Source of the DNA: Nitrospira sp.
GTDB lineage: Bacteria; Nitrospirota; Nitrospiria; Nitrospirales; Nitrospiraceae
Direction: 5' to 3'
Assembly: GCA_031315995.1 (NCBI GenBank)
Contig: JALDRG010000005.1
Span: forward strand, 186,001-250,000
DNA length: 64,000 nt
The notes beneath the pieces were generated by a model that ran no database searches, was not told the origin of the DNA, and was given only the letters and a program-made list of their open reading frames with translations. Every line of letters starts with the position of its first letter. The first letter of the stretch is position 1. Position numbers and translations under genes: made by a program. Shown in pieces: positions 63,437 to 64,000 of this stretch.

Positions 63437-64000
63437 CTACAAACGACGCCGTTTTCGCCAAACCAGGAGTCCGAAGAGGACGGTCATCGCCGGAAGCAGA
63501 ATGACTTGGACGTAGAGCAGAATGCGTTCCTGGAGCGGGTTGGGGGTAAAGGGTCGAAGTGCGGGATCTTTGGGTGTGAGCGAAATGAGATCCCGTTCTT
63601 CCGTGAGCCATCCCACTGTGCGCTGAAAAAAGTCACTGTTGCCGACGAAGTTGATGAACCCGTTGCTGGCGAATGCGGAATTGCCGACGACCACTATGGC
63701 GGGACGTGGCTTGCCTTCCTCGGGCGTTTGCTTCGGGGTCAAGGCTGCGGCCAGCGCCAGGGGACCTTGGACGTCTTCTTTTTCGGTATAGCTGACGACT
63801 CGACCCTTCATGTCGGTTTCAGCCCAGCTGCGCGGCGAGGTGCGTGCGAGCGGGACATAGTCCCAATCTTTTCCTTGCTCTTCCTGGAACGTGAGATGGC
63901 GGGCCAGTGGAAACAGTACCGCAGCGGTGAGTTCATGAGTAATTTCGTGGTCGGTGAAGGTGCGAACCAAGAGGGCGGTCAGGTCACCCTGCGCGAGTCG
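63437..64000 (-). CDS. GldG-family ABC transporter protein, partial (C-terminal part)
   Basis: The gene runs off the right edge; the last 187 residues are seen. It has the GldG-type domain with RPAIVVVGNSAFASNGFINF and GNSDFFQRTVGWLTEERDLI, then a C-terminal transmembrane helix (ILLYVQVILLPAMTVLFGLL) and basic end (WRKRRRL). GldG works with GldA (ATPase) and GldF (permease), expected to lie beyond the edge. The pair with DUF4340 is standard. The start is outside the window. Confidence 0.87.
   Translation of the reverse strand, partial: RLAQGDLTALLVRTFTDHEITHELTAAVLFPLARHLTFQEEQGKDWDYVPLARTSPRSWAETDMKGRVVSYTEKEDVQGPLALAAALTPKQTPEEGKPRPAIVVVGNSAFASNGFINFVGNSDFFQRTVGWLTEERDLISLTPKDPALRPFTPNPLQERILLYVQVILLPAMTVLFGLLVWRKRRRL

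Overview
This window reads as a chromosomal segment from a Nitrospira-like bacterium (phylum Nitrospirota). That assignment is an inference. It rests on moderately high GC, a contiguous hemE-hemH-hemY run, an NtrYX two-component pair, separate biotin carboxylase and biotinyl carboxyltransferase genes, many secreted lipoproteins of unknown function, and a repeat after ntrX that resembles a dispersed repeat I recall from Nitrospira genomes. There is no phage, plasmid, intact insertion sequence, CRISPR array or rRNA operon. Three tRNA genes are present: Ala-CGC, Pro-CGG and Arg-CCT.

Layout. 0-8 kb, minus strand: soluble transhydrogenase (partial), a lipoprotein thiol peroxidase, an alpha/beta hydrolase, the two-gene biotin-dependent pyruvate carboxylase, an IPT/TIG protein with a PstS-like periplasmic binding protein, and an FmdB zinc ribbon. 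8-17 kb: small proteins, an EamA transporter, a delta-9-type desaturase, late heme biosynthesis (hemE, hemH, hemY) and mazG. 17-24 kb: a DUF1844 protein, NtrY/NtrX, dispersed repeats, purM (frame disrupted), purN and tRNA-Ala. 24-29 kb: an accessory-looking patch with gene remnants (including the tail of a PiT phosphate permease), a DUF2173 protein and an SGNH/MBOAT O-acyltransferase pair. 29-34 kb: a signalling block (HPt, sensorless hybrid kinase, REC-GGDEF, REC with a four-Cys tail).

34-44 kb: yqeY, an MFS permease, periplasmic proteins, glutathione peroxidase, htpX, a cupredoxin, a squalene/phytoene synthase, a small Fe-S/zinc protein cluster, ald and tRNA-Pro. 44-50 kb: acylphosphatase, an RpoD/RpoS-like sigma factor, apt, a DksA/TraR protein, queC, a cytochrome c with a small membrane partner, and an SPFH-type lipoprotein. 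50-64 kb: malQ, a second NtrB/NtrC-type pair, a run of minus-strand lipoproteins and secreted proteins, a proline-rich protein ending in a PD-(D/E)XK fold whose acidic residues appear lost, tRNA-Arg, and a DUF4340/GldG pair at the right edge.

Themes. Redox defence (thiol peroxidase, glutathione peroxidase, transhydrogenase, cupredoxin, ferredoxins), heme and cytochrome supply, carboxylation, and several layers of phosphorelay, sigma-54 and c-di-GMP signalling. The most unusual items are the apparently inactivated nuclease-fold protein, the thiol peroxidase lacking its resolving cysteine, the NtrX-like regulator with a GSFSGA instead of GAFTGA loop, the sensorless phosphorelay block, and two genes (purM and the squalene synthase gene) each reading as if one base were missing. 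The last point raises the possibility of assembly error.
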